A stretch of 64,000 nt of DNA, from contig NZ_CABPSN010000003.1 of NCBI RefSeq assembly GCF_902459565.1, positions 728,623-792,622 on the forward strand, in the 5' to 3' direction. The notes below the pieces were generated by a model. It ran no database searches. It was given only the letters and a program-made list of their open reading frames with translations, and was not told the DNA's origin. This document shows, piece after piece, positions 18,279 to 27,596 of this stretch (the first letter of the stretch is position 1; the number at the start of each line of letters is the position of its first letter). Both the position numbers and the translations under genes were made by a program. This DNA comes from Pandoraea aquatica (GTDB lineage: Bacteria; Pseudomonadota; Gammaproteobacteria; Burkholderiales; Burkholderiaceae).

Positions 18279-18596
18279 CCATTCATTTTATAGATAGGTT
18301 CCAACTTTTTCTAACAACAATTTAGCGGCAGAATCGCGCAGCTCCAATATGAAACGCCAGATTGAAATGCCAACATAGGCTTGGCGGCAGACGACCGGAT
18401 CCCCCGGTCCGGTGGTCTTGGGCATAGACCTCCTTCGCGCAACGCGTACCTGCCGTCCATGGTGTCTCCGGAGCGATGCGGGGCCCCCGGTCCTCCCCCA
18501 TCGCTGGCTCATTTGCAGCCAGCCCGTCGCTCGACGCCGCGCACCGAACGCGGTTGCGACACCCTTGACCGGATGTCGTAAATCCAACGTGCTTAC
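18279..18596. other. Intergenic region between LysR and RND operon
   Basis: A 318-base gap between divergent starts. The LysR-proximal 60 bases are AT-rich and hold TATAAA-like and TTGTTA-like hexamers at 19-base spacing on the minus strand, which is not ideal. The rest is GC-rich and shows no gene or clear repeat by eye. LysR boxes could not be fixed with confidence. Confidence 0.5.
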
Positions 18597-19874
18597 ATGT
18601 CATCGAAAATCGATAACCGAACTCTCCGTACCCGTTTCGGAGTCCTGACGGGTGTCTCCGCCACCCTGATCGCCAGCGTGTTGCTTCTCGCCGCGTGCTC
18701 TGGCCGTGACAAAAAGGAAGAAGCCGACGCCACACCGGAGGCCGTCGTGCGCACGGTCGAGCGTCGTGCCGAGCCGCTCACGACCGAGCAGCCCGGCCGT
18801 CTCGAGGCCTACCGCAGTGCCGACGTGCGCGCCCGTGCGGGCGGCGTCGTCATGGAGCGTAAATACCAGGAAGGCCAGAAGGTCGCCAAGGGCGATGTGC
18901 TGTTCCGCATCGATCCGCAGCCGCTGTCCGCTGCGCTCGACGCCGCGCGCGGTGCACTCGCCAAGGCGCAAGCCGAACACGATTCCGCGAAAGACAAGAT
19001 CGAGCGCTATCGTGGCCTGCTTGAGGAGCGCGCCATCAGCGCCCGTGAAGACGCCGAGTCCCGTGCCGCCGAAGCGCGTACGCGTGCCGAAGTGCTGGCT
19101 GCTCGTGCTGAAGTGCGTAAAGCGGAACTCAACCTCGGCTACACGAGCGTCGTCTCTCCTATCGCGGGACGCGTGCGTCGTGCCGAAGTCACCGAAGGCG
19201 CGCTGGTCGGCCTCGACTCGCCCACATTGCTCACGCGAGTGGAACAGATCGATCCGATCTACGTGAACTTCTCGCAGCCCGCCGCACAGGTCTACGCCAT
19301 GACGCGCGACCTGCGCGCAGGCAAGCTCGAGCATGGCAACGAGGCGGCCGCGCCACAGGTGCACGTCACGCTGCCGGACGGGCGCGAGTACACCTTGCCC
19401 GGCAAGCTGCTTTTCACGGATCTGGCCGTCGACCCGGGCACGGACACCATCGCCATGCGCGCATTGCTGCCGAACCCGGACGGCGTGCTGCTGCCCGGCG
19501 CATTCGTGCAAGTGCGCATGCAAGGCGCGGTGAATCCGAATGTCGTGCGTGTACCGCGCGAAGCGCTCACGCGCACCACGGCAGGTGCCATCGTCCGTGT
19601 CGTCGACGCCAGCGGAAAAGTGCACGACCGTAAAGTCCACGCCGATGCCATCGAAGGTCATGACTGGCTGGTGACGGAGGGTCTCAAGGGCGGCGAGCAG
19701 GTCATCGTTCAGAACCTGACGCAGTTCTCCGACGGCATGAAGGTCAAGACCAAGGTCGCAGGCAATGAAGCCAAAGATGCCAAAGACATGAAGAACGCCG
19801 GCGAAGGCACCGCCAAGTCCACCGACGCCACGCCGCAAGGCAACGGCAGTCCGGCCTCCAAAGCGGAGACGTAA
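18597..19874 (+). CDS. RND efflux periplasmic adaptor (membrane fusion lipoprotein)
   Basis: A 425-residue adaptor of the AcrA/MexA family. The N-terminus has a lipoprotein signal with the lipobox LAAC near residue 35, so it is anchored to the outer face of the inner membrane. The lipoyl/barrel part (RAGGVVMERKYQEGQKVAKGDVLFRID) and a coiled-coil hairpin (ALAKAQAEHDSAKDKIERYRGLLEERAIS) follow, then the second lipoyl half (SPIAGRVRRAEVTEGALVG). The tail after residue 385 is charged and low in complexity. It starts an operon with the pump (six bases away) and the outer-membrane channel. Confidence 0.93.
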   Translation: MSSKIDNRTLRTRFGVLTGVSATLIASVLLLAACSGRDKKEEADATPEAVVRTVERRAEPLTTEQPGRLEAYRSADVRARAGGVVMERKYQEGQKVAKGDVLFRIDPQPLSAALDAARGALAKAQAEHDSAKDKIERYRGLLEERAISAREDAESRAAEARTRAEVLAARAEVRKAELNLGYTSVVSPIAGRVRRAEVTEGALVGLDSPTLLTRVEQIDPIYVNFSQPAAQVYAMTRDLRAGKLEHGNEAAAPQVHVTLPDGREYTLPGKLLFTDLAVDPGTDTIAMRALLPNPDGVLLPGAFVQVRMQGAVNPNVVRVPREALTRTTAGAIVRVVDASGKVHDRKVHADAIEGHDWLVTEGLKGGEQVIVQNLTQFSDGMKVKTKVAGNEAKDAKDMKNAGEGTAKSTDATPQGNGSPASKAET

Positions 19875-19879
19875 TCCAA

Positions 19880-22800
19880 ATGGCTCGTTTCTTTATCGAT
19901 CGCCCGGTCTTTGCCTGGGTGATCTCTCTGATGATTACGCTCGTCGGCCTGCTGGCCATTCGGGCGCTACCCGTCGCGCAGTACCCTGACATCGCCCCGC
20001 CGATGGTCAGCGTGTACAGCAGCTACCCGGGTGCTTCGGCGAAGGTCGTCGAAGACTCGGTCACGGCCATCATCGAACGTCAGATGAACGGTGCGCCGGG
20101 GCTGATGTACACGTCGGCCACCAGCGGTAACGGCGAGTCGTCGGTCAACCTCACGTTCCGTCAGGGCACCAGCCTTGATCTGGCCGCCGTGGAAGTGCAG
20201 AACCGGCTGAAGACGGTCGAGTCGCGCTTGCCGGAAGTCGTGCGTCGCTATGGCGTGAAGGTGGAGCGTGCGGCCGACAACATCCATATGGTGGTGACGC
20301 TGTCGTCGCGCAACCCGGCTATCGGCGAGTTCGATCTGGGTGAGCTTGCGGCGGCGCAGGTCGTCAACCAGCTCAAGCGTGTGCCCGGCGTCGGTCAGGT
20401 GCAGTTCTGGGGGACGGAGAAGGCCATTCGCATCTGGCCCGATCCGGCCAGACTCGTCGCGCTCGATCTCACGGCCTCGGACATCGTGTCCAAGGTGCGC
20501 GCCTACAACGCGCGCGTGACGGTCGGCGATCTCGGCGCGGGTTCGACGCCGACGTCCGCACCGATCAATGCGAACGTCGTTTCGGACACGACCTACTCCA
20601 CGCCGGAGCAGTTCGCCAGCATTCCGTTGCGCGTGCGTGCCGACGGCTCGGCCATCCGGCTGGGCGATGTTGCGCGCGTGGAACTGGGCGCGTCGGACTA
20701 CAACTATTCGTCGCGTGTCGACGGGCTGCCCGCCACTGCCATGGGCATCAAGCTCGCGGCAGGCTCGAACGCCGTCGAAGTGATGAAGGCTGTACGTGCA
20801 GTGATGGACGAGCAGGCGAAGCTGTTCCCGGCGGGCGTCGAATACCAGATGCCCTACGAGACGGCGTCGTTCGTGAAGGTGTCGATCCAGAAGGTGGTGA
20901 AGACGCTGCTCGAAGCCATCGTGCTCGTGTTCATCGTGATGTACCTGTTCATGCAGAACCTGCGGGCGACGCTGATCCCGACGCTCGTCGTGCCGGTGGC
21001 CTTGCTGGGTACGTTCGGCGTGTTGCTGGGCCTCGGGTACTCCGTCAACACATTGACGATGTTCGGCATGGTGCTGGCCATCGGCATTCTGGTGGACGAT
21101 GCCATCGTCGTGGTGGAGAACACCGAGCGGATCATGGTCGAGGAGGGGTTATCTCCCTACGCGGCGACGGTCAAGGCGATGAAGCAGATCAGCGGCGCGA
21201 TCATCGGTATTACGGTGGTGCTGGTGATGGTGTTCATCCCGATGGCGTTCTTCTCGGGCGCGGTGGGCAACATCTACCGGCAGTTCGCGGTCACGCTGGC
21301 GGTGTCGATCAGCTTCTCGGCATTCCTTGCGCTCTCGCTGACACCGGCGCTGTGCGCGACGTTGCTGCGTCCGGTGGCGCACGATCACCACGAGAAGCGC
21401 GGATTCTTCGGCTGGTTCAACCGCACCTTCGCGATGGGCACCGAGCGCTACACGCGCCGGGTCGACAAGACGCTGCGCCATCCGTGGCGCTCGATGTTGG
21501 TGTACGGCGCGATCCTGATCGCGGTGCCGCTGGCGTTCATGCGTCTGCCGTCGGCCTTCGTGCCGGAGGAAGACACCGGCAGCTTCATGGTGATGGCCTC
21601 CGAGCCGCAGGGCGCAACGTTGCCCGAAGCCATGACTGCGCTTAAGCGCATCGAGAGCTATCTGATGGAGAACGAGCCGGTCAAGCACGTGTTCGTGCTG
21701 GGTGGCTGGAACGAGTTCGGCGCGGGCCCGGGAGGCGGCATGCTGTACGTCACGCTCAAGGACTGGCACGAACGCACGTCGAAGCATGACGGCGTGAATG
21801 CCATCGTCGAGCGCGTGAACGCGAAGTTCACCGGCCAGCCGGATCGCATGATGATCGCGATGAACAGCCCGGCGTTGCCGGAACTCGGTTCGTCGAACGG
21901 CTTCAACCTGCGCTTGCAGGATCGTGCTGGTGTGGGCGCGGAAGTGTTCACCGCCGCACGCGACGAGTTGCTGCAAAAGGCGGCCAAAGATCCGGTGCTC
22001 AAGAACGTGATCTTTGCCGGGCAAGGTGAGGTGCCGCAGATCGACATCAACATCGACCGTCGCAAGATGGAAGCGCTCAAGGTCAGCATGGACGACGTGA
22101 ACACCACGCTCGCCACCATGTTCGGCTCGGAGTATGTGGGCGACTTCATGCTCGGCTCGGAGAATCGCCGCGTGGTCGTGCAGTCGGATGGTCGTCAGCG
22201 TGTCTCACCCGAGGACATCGGCAATCTGCGCGTGCGCAACGCCAGTGGTGAGATGGTGCCGCTGTCGTCGTTCGTCACGCTCAAGTGGAAGCTCGGCTCG
22301 CCGCAGCTGAAGCGCTACAACGGCTATCCGTCGTTCACGCTTCAGGGCGAATCGGCCCCGGGCAAGAGCAGCGGCGAAGCCATGGCGCGCATGGAGCAAT
22401 TCATGTCCGAGATGCCGGCAGGCATCGGTTACGAGTGGAGCGGTCAGTCGCTCGAAGAGCGGGCGTCCGGCGCGCAGGCACCGATCCTGTTTGCGCTGTC
22501 GGTGCTGGTGGTGTTCCTCGCGCTCGCGGCACTCTACGAGAGCTGGGCGATTCCGGCGGCGGTCATCATGGTGGTGCCGCTGGGCGTGATCGGCGCACTC
22601 GGTGCCGTGAGCCTGATGGGCATGCCCAACGACATCTACTTCAAGGTGGGCCTGATTGCGACCATTGGTCTGTCGGCGAAGAACGCCATTCTGATTGTGG
22701 AGGTGGCCAACGATCTCGCGAAGCAGGGCATGACGTGGTTCGATGCGGCGGTGGAAGCTGCGCGACTGCGTTTGCGTCCGATCGTGATGACGTCGCTGGC

Positions 22801-23032
22801 GTTCGGCTTCGGCGTGGTGCCGCTGGCGATTGCGACCGGCCCGGCGTCGGGTGCGCAGCGCGCGATCGGTGTGGCCGTGCTGGGCGGGATCGTGACGGCC
22901 ACGGTGCTGGCGATCTTCCTGGTGCCACTGTTTTTCCTGCTGGTGGGCCGCTTCGTGCGCCGCTCGCATCCGGGTAAGGATGCGCCGCACGATGCACATG
23001 AAGGCGCACCGGCCGTCGAGGGGAAGGTATGA
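19880..23032 (+). CDS. RND efflux pump, HAE1 family inner-membrane transporter
   Basis: A 1050-residue proton/drug antiporter of the AcrB/MexB type. It starts MARFFIDRPVFAWVISLMITL, the usual first membrane helix, and shows 12 membrane segments in two halves with large periplasmic loops. The proton-relay pair is present in GILVDDAIVVVENTERIM in the fourth helix. The second half carries GLSAKNAILIVEVANDL and the family segment LRLRPIVMTSLAFGFGVVPLAIATG. The length matches the family. It lies between its adaptor and channel genes and should form a three-part pump for hydrophobic or amphiphilic compounds. Substrates cannot be read from the sequence. Confidence 0.95.
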   Translation: MARFFIDRPVFAWVISLMITLVGLLAIRALPVAQYPDIAPPMVSVYSSYPGASAKVVEDSVTAIIERQMNGAPGLMYTSATSGNGESSVNLTFRQGTSLDLAAVEVQNRLKTVESRLPEVVRRYGVKVERAADNIHMVVTLSSRNPAIGEFDLGELAAAQVVNQLKRVPGVGQVQFWGTEKAIRIWPDPARLVALDLTASDIVSKVRAYNARVTVGDLGAGSTPTSAPINANVVSDTTYSTPEQFASIPLRVRADGSAIRLGDVARVELGASDYNYSSRVDGLPATAMGIKLAAGSNAVEVMKAVRAVMDEQAKLFPAGVEYQMPYETASFVKVSIQKVVKTLLEAIVLVFIVMYLFMQNLRATLIPTLVVPVALLGTFGVLLGLGYSVNTLTMFGMVLAIGILVDDAIVVVENTERIMVEEGLSPYAATVKAMKQISGAIIGITVVLVMVFIPMAFFSGAVGNIYRQFAVTLAVSISFSAFLALSLTPALCATLLRPVAHDHHEKRGFFGWFNRTFAMGTERYTRRVDKTLRHPWRSMLVYGAILIAVPLAFMRLPSAFVPEEDTGSFMVMASEPQGATLPEAMTALKRIESYLMENEPVKHVFVLGGWNEFGAGPGGGMLYVTLKDWHERTSKHDGVNAIVERVNAKFTGQPDRMMIAMNSPALPELGSSNGFNLRLQDRAGVGAEVFTAARDELLQKAAKDPVLKNVIFAGQGEVPQIDINIDRRKMEALKVSMDDVNTTLATMFGSEYVGDFMLGSENRRVVVQSDGRQRVSPEDIGNLRVRNASGEMVPLSSFVTLKWKLGSPQLKRYNGYPSFTLQGESAPGKSSGEAMARMEQFMSEMPAGIGYEWSGQSLEERASGAQAPILFALSVLVVFLALAALYESWAIPAAVIMVVPLGVIGALGAVSLMGMPNDIYFKVGLIATIGLSAKNAILIVEVANDLAKQGMTWFDAAVEAARLRLRPIVMTSLAFGFGVVPLAIATGPASGAQRAIGVAVLGGIVTATVLAIFLVPLFFLLVGRFVRRSHPGKDAPHDAHEGAPAVEGKV

Positions 23033-24489
23033 CGATGTTTCGACCCCGCATGCGCGGGATAACCGTGGCGGGCGTGTGCCTGTTCGCGCTGCTGGCCGGA
23101 TGCACCATGGCACCGACGTATGAGCGTCCGGCTGCGCCGATGCCGACCACCTACGAAGCCCCGGCGGGCAGCGGTGTGCAACTGGCGCTCGCCGATCCGC
23201 TGTCGGCCGACGCCGATTGGGCCGAGGTCTTCACGGATGCGGACTTGCAGACACTGATTCGCCGCGCGCTCGCACAGAATCGCGACTTGCGGCTGGCGTC
23301 GCTGCGCGTGCAGGAAGCGCGCGCGTTGTACGGCATCGAGTCGGCCAATCTGCTGCCGAGTGTGCAGGCAGGCGGCGCGTTCTCCCGTCAACGCTACTCC
23401 GGCTCGGCCGGACAGCCCGATGGCGCGAGCAATATGCCGGGTGGTTATGTGGCCAACGATGTGCGTGCGACGGTGGGTGTGAGCGCGTTCGAGCTGGACT
23501 TCTTCGGCCGCGTGCGCAGTCTGCGCGACGCCGCGCTTGAGGAGTATCTGTCGAGCGAGGAAGCCCAACGCGCGGCGCAGGTGAGTTTGGTGGCGGAAGT
23601 GGCTACGTCCTATATCGGGTTGGTCGCCGCCAACGAGCAGATCGCCTACGCCCGCGATGTGCTGGCGGCGCGTGAGGACGGCATTCGCGTCATTCGTCTG
23701 CGCGCGGAGCGTGGGCTGGTCGACGACCTCGACCTGAACACGGAGACGACGCAGGTCGAAGTGGCGCGGGCCGCGCTGGCCGAACGTGAGCGCCAGCGCA
23801 GCGAGATCCTGCACGCATTGCAGGTGCTCACCGGCGACGTCGGTGCGAAGCCTGCGGCGGCGACGTCGCTCGACGGCGCGTTCGTGGTGCCGGTCGCAGC
23901 GGGTTTGCCGTCGTCGTTGCTGATGCGACGTCCGGACATTCGTCAGGCCGAAGCGAAGCTGCGCGGGGCTAATGCGAATATCGGCGCAGCGCGCGCGGCG
24001 TTCTTCCCGTCGGTCAGACTGACGACCGACATCGGCACCGCCAGCGCCAGCTTCTCCGATCTGTTCGGCGCGGGCACCGGCGTGTGGTCCTTCATGCCGC
24101 AGATCACCGTGCCGATCTTCAGCGGCGGGCGCAACATCCAGGGCCTGAATCTGGCGAACGTCCGCAAGGAGATGGCGGTCGTCTCCTACGAACGCGCGAT
24201 CCAGACGGCATTCGCGGAAGTCGACGACGCCCTCGCGGCGCAGCAACTGCTCTCGCGTCAGTATCAGGCGCAAAAGCGTGTTTCCGATGGCGAACGCGAG
24301 CGGCTGCGGCTGGCCAAGCGCCGTTACGTGAACGGCGTGGCGAGCTATCTCGAATTGCTCGACGCGCAGCGTAGCGAGTTCCACGCGGCGCAGCAGCTGA
24401 TCGACGTGAAGCAGCGGGTGCTCGTCAATCACGTGGCGTTGTATCGTGCGCTGGGTGGCGGATGGAAGCCTGAGAGTGACGCGTCGTGA
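23029..24489 (+). CDS. RND efflux outer-membrane lipoprotein, NodT family
   Basis: A 486-residue TolC-like outer-membrane factor of the NodT/OprM type. The N-terminus is a lipoprotein signal with LLAGCTMAPTYERP, the usual form for this family. Two OEP repeats with long helices follow (for example DLQTLIRRALAQNRDLRLASLRV and DVRATVGVSAFELDFFGRV), then a C-terminal GGGWKPES. The start at 23029 overlaps the pump gene by four bases (ATGA); an ATG at 23035 has a better-spaced AAGG and may be the true start. It ends the operon, followed by a strong terminator. Confidence 0.92.
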   Translation: MTMFRPRMRGITVAGVCLFALLAGCTMAPTYERPAAPMPTTYEAPAGSGVQLALADPLSADADWAEVFTDADLQTLIRRALAQNRDLRLASLRVQEARALYGIESANLLPSVQAGGAFSRQRYSGSAGQPDGASNMPGGYVANDVRATVGVSAFELDFFGRVRSLRDAALEEYLSSEEAQRAAQVSLVAEVATSYIGLVAANEQIAYARDVLAAREDGIRVIRLRAERGLVDDLDLNTETTQVEVARAALAERERQRSEILHALQVLTGDVGAKPAAATSLDGAFVVPVAAGLPSSLLMRRPDIRQAEAKLRGANANIGAARAAFFPSVRLTTDIGTASASFSDLFGAGTGVWSFMPQITVPIFSGGRNIQGLNLANVRKEMAVVSYERAIQTAFAEVDDALAAQQLLSRQYQAQKRVSDGERERLRLAKRRYVNGVASYLELLDAQRSEFHAAQQLIDVKQRVLVNHVALYRALGGGWKPESDAS

Positions 24490-24528
24490 TGCGGACGTAG
24501 CGTGACCGCATCGGTCGACGTCAAACGA

Positions 24529-24566
24529 AAACCCCGCCGGGTCTTGCGATCCGGCGGGGTTTTTTC
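24529..24566 (+). terminator. Intrinsic terminator of the RND operon
   Basis: ACCCCGCCGG pairs with CCGGCGGGGT across a ten-base loop, followed by a run of T. It lies 40 bases after the channel gene. The A-run on the other side lets it also work for the convergent nitroreductase gene. Confidence 0.88.
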
Positions 24567-24609
24567 GTGCATCGTCGTCGGCCACCTGGCGACGACAGCT
24601 GCTAAGGCA

Positions 24610-25209
24610 TTAGAACGCGAAGCGGCCTTCCGACGCGATCTTGGCGATCGGCTCGCGCGGGCTCGGCACTTCGCGCGCGCGCAGGCCTTCGGGCAGTGCG
24701 TTCACGTCGCCGCCCGGACGGCCGATGGCGATGGCCGCTTCGATCTTGTACTTCGACGACAGATCCAGTTCGTTACGGATCTTGTCGTGTTCGATGCCGG
24801 CCAGACCGTGCGTCGCCCAGCCCGAGAGCGAGGCTTGCAGGGCGAGGTAGCCCCACGCCGCACCGGCGTCGAAGCTGTGGGTCGGCGCGGGCACTTCCTT
24901 GTCGCTGCCCGGGGGCGTGAGCGTCGACTTCGAGATCACGAGGACGATGGCGGCGGCGTTCTTGGCCCACGTCTGGTTGAACTCGTTGAGGAAACCGACG
25001 AACTGGTCCCAATGCGGCGTGCCACGACGGGCGAAGACAAAGCGCCACGGTTGTGCGTTGTAGGCCGACGGTGCCCAGCGAGCCGCTTCGAAGAACGACA
25101 GCAGGGTGGCTTCGGGGATCGTTTCGTCCTTGAACGCGCGCGGCGACCAGCGGGCCACGAATTGCGGGTCGATAGGATGATCGGCTTGGCGGGTGGTGAT
25201 ATCGGTCAT
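24610..25209 (-). CDS. Nitroreductase-family flavoprotein
   Basis: A 199-residue FMN-dependent nitroreductase-type protein. Near the N-terminus ARWSPRAFKDETIPEATLLSFFEAARWAPSAYNAQPWRFV contains the FMN-binding arginine-serine and the SAYNAQPW segment. The C-terminal part has LSGWATHGLAGIEHDKIR and AIAIGRPGG. Such enzymes reduce nitro groups, quinones or flavins with NAD(P)H. The start MTDITTRQ at 25209 is used; upstream codons do not look like family sequence. It is divergent from a LysR gene 202 bases away, a plausible regulator. Confidence 0.88.
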   Translation of the reverse strand: MTDITTRQADHPIDPQFVARWSPRAFKDETIPEATLLSFFEAARWAPSAYNAQPWRFVFARRGTPHWDQFVGFLNEFNQTWAKNAAAIVLVISKSTLTPPGSDKEVPAPTHSFDAGAAWGYLALQASLSGWATHGLAGIEHDKIRNELDLSSKYKIEAAIAIGRPGGDVNALPEGLRAREVPSPREPIAKIASEGRFAF

Positions 25210-25411
25210 GCGAATAGTCTCGTCGGCGAAAATGCAATCAATGCGGTCAGGAGAGTCTGATCGGGCCGCTAGGATACCCCGCGCGACGCTTGATCCCAAC
25301 GAATATCGCCTCACGTGCATATGACCTGCGGTTATCTCTGCCGCCACGCCTTTGTCGTCGCAGTGACTTCATCGTCTGCACGAGCGCCATCACGCGATAT
25401 CATCGCCCTCC

Positions 25412-26365
25412 ATGAACACCTTAAAGAACATGCGGATCTTCGTGCGTGTGGCCGACGTCGCGAGCTTTGCCGGCGCGGCGCGCGCGCTCGACATGACCAC
25501 GCCTCAAGTGTCCAAGGCCATTTCCGAACTCGAAGCGCACCTGCGCACGCGGCTGCTGCATCGCACGACACGCAAGCTTGCCCTGACGGACGCGGGCAAG
25601 CGCTACCTGGAGCGCTGCCGGGACATCATCGCGCTGGTCGATGTCTCGGAGGCCGAAGCCGGGGCCGCGAGCGCCGCGCCGAGCGGCACGCTGCGTCTGC
25701 ATGCGCCGGCCAGCTTCGGGCAGGTGTTCGTGGTGCCCGCACTGGCGCGCTTCCTTGAGCAGTACCCGGACGTCGAGGCCGACTTGCTGCTGTCGTCGCG
25801 TGTGCCCGATCTGCTGGAGGAGAACATCGACGTGTCGCTGCGGCTCGCCACGGCGCAGTTGCCCGACTCGGGGTTGGTGTCGGCACGGATTTGCCGGATG
25901 GCGTCGGTGCTGTGCGCAGCCCCCCAGTATCTTGCCGAGCATGGCGCGCCGCGCTCGCTGGACGAACTGGCGCAGCACACGCAGGTGCGCCTCAATGCAC
26001 CGCACTACTCCGTCGATCACTGGCTTTTCGAAGGCCCGGACGGCGGCGTGAAGTTGCCTGTGCCCTCGGGGCGGCTACGCGTGAACACGGCCGACTCGCT
26101 GGCGGCGGCGCTCATCAGCGGCTGCGGCGTGGGGCCGGTGCCGCTGCTCTCGGCCCTCTCGGCGCTGCGCAGCGGTTCGCTGGTGCGCGTGTTGCCCGAG
26201 TACGAATTGCAGGGGACGAATGTCTACGCGGTCTACGCGTCGCGGCTTTACCTCGACGCGAAGGTCAAGACATGGATCGAGTTTCTTCGGGCTTTTGTGG
26301 AACAGGCGCTGTCTGCCCCAGACGCCGCAGCGATAGCGCAGCCACTGCGATCAGCAGGCCGATGA
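25412..26365 (+). CDS. LysR-family regulator
   Basis: A 317-residue regulator of the large LysR group that begins MNTLKNMRIFVRVADVASFAGAARALDMTTPQVSKAI, then RLLHRTTRKLALTDAGKRYLERC. The effector domain has the LRLHAPASFGQVFVVPAL and NIDVSLRLATAQLPDSGLVS segments common in this group. It is divergent from the nitroreductase. Its last 101 bases overlap the end of the convergent MFS gene, an unusually long overlap. Residues after about 295 are encoded in this shared stretch. Confidence 0.9.
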   Translation: MNTLKNMRIFVRVADVASFAGAARALDMTTPQVSKAISELEAHLRTRLLHRTTRKLALTDAGKRYLERCRDIIALVDVSEAEAGAASAAPSGTLRLHAPASFGQVFVVPALARFLEQYPDVEADLLLSSRVPDLLEENIDVSLRLATAQLPDSGLVSARICRMASVLCAAPQYLAEHGAPRSLDELAQHTQVRLNAPHYSVDHWLFEGPDGGVKLPVPSGRLRVNTADSLAAALISGCGVGPVPLLSALSALRSGSLVRVLPEYELQGTNVYAVYASRLYLDAKVKTWIEFLRAFVEQALSAPDAAAIAQPLRSAGR

Positions 26366-27440
26366 CCAGCGACACCCAGAGAATGGCCGCGTCGCCCCAG
26401 TGGGCGCGGGCCACCGAGTAGCCCCAGGGGGCGACGGCCGAGACCGCGAAGGCGGGGGTGAGCAAGGTGCCGAGCGCCCGCGCGTAGGCCTCGTGCGAGA
26501 ACAGTTCCAACGGAAGGCTGGCGCGTAGCAGCGTCGCCAGTCCGTTCAGTGCGCCGTAGAAGAAGATGAAGACCCCGGCGACGATGACGGACGACATCCC
26601 CGCCAATCCCAGCGCGAAGCACAGCGGCAGTCCGCAGCCGACCACCACGTTGAGATTCACTGCGCTCGACTGACGCGGCTGAAGCCACTCCAGCGTTCGC
26701 GCGCACACCTGACCCAGACCCCATAGTGCGGCGAGTCCGACCGGCAGCCCTTGTACGCTCAACAGCGACGTCAGATGCGCCGCCAGTCCCGACGACAGGA
26801 TCGACACCAGCGCCATGATGGCGCCATAGAGCAGCGCGGACTGCCACGGCAGTGGGGCGCGTGTGTTGCGGCTGGCGTCGGTGGCCGGTGCTCGAGGGGG
26901 CGTTGGGGGCAGGCTGCGCAGCAACGCCCACGCCAGCAGGCCGAACGCGCCATACACCAGCACCCCCGGTCGCCATCCCCACGTGTCGCCGAGCCAGTTG
27001 CCGACCGGCCAGAAGACGGTGGTGGCGAGGCCGCCGATCAGCGTGATCTGCGTCATCGGCCTGCGGGCGGTGGCGCCGTAGAGGGCGGCGAGTGTGGCGA
27101 AGGCGGCGTCGTACAGCGACAGACGCATCCCCACGCCGAGCAAACACCAGGCGGCGTAGAACTGGACGAGCGTGGTGCTCGTGGCCAGCGTGGCGCATCC
27201 GGCGGCGCAAATCAGGGTGCCCAGGCACATCACGCGGCGTCCGCCCATGCGCTCCAGCCAGCGGCCCGAGAGCGGCGACACGGCGGCCATCACCAGCATG
27301 GCGAGCGACGGACCGGCGAAGACCCACGTCTGCGCCCAGCCGGTGTCGCGTGCGATACGCCACGCGAATGCGCCGGGCAGATAGAAGCTCACGCCCCAGT
27401 TGATGAGTTGTGCGAGGCCGAGCCGGAGTACAAGGGGCAT
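26265..27440 (-). CDS. MFS transporter, 12 membrane segments
   Basis: A 391-residue major facilitator with about 12 hydrophobic segments, starting MPLVLRLGLAQLINWGVSFYLPGAFAWRIA. Segment GPSLAMLVMAAVSPLSGRWLERMGGRRVM corresponds to the family loop 2-3 signature. No motif names a substrate. The ribosome-binding site is weak. It shares 101 bases at its 3' end with the convergent LysR gene and is divergent from a second LysR gene at 27597, which is a likely regulator. Confidence 0.85.
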   Translation of the reverse strand: MPLVLRLGLAQLINWGVSFYLPGAFAWRIARDTGWAQTWVFAGPSLAMLVMAAVSPLSGRWLERMGGRRVMCLGTLICAAGCATLATSTTLVQFYAAWCLLGVGMRLSLYDAAFATLAALYGATARRPMTQITLIGGLATTVFWPVGNWLGDTWGWRPGVLVYGAFGLLAWALLRSLPPTPPRAPATDASRNTRAPLPWQSALLYGAIMALVSILSSGLAAHLTSLLSVQGLPVGLAALWGLGQVCARTLEWLQPRQSSAVNLNVVVGCGLPLCFALGLAGMSSVIVAGVFIFFYGALNGLATLLRASLPLELFSHEAYARALGTLLTPAFAVSAVAPWGYSVARAHWGDAAILWVSLVIGLLIAVAALSLRRLGQTAPVPQKPEETRSMS

Positions 27441-27596
27441 GACGAAAAGGGGGAGCGATGGACCGGGGGAAGGCGTGTTCGTAGCGCGTTGTCGTCCGGG
27501 TGCTATCGGAATCTAAGCCATGCCGTGCATGGTGCGCTCACGCCATCTCTTGGTAAAGTCTTGGCATCTTATCCGGTTCATAAGGAAAACTTTGAG

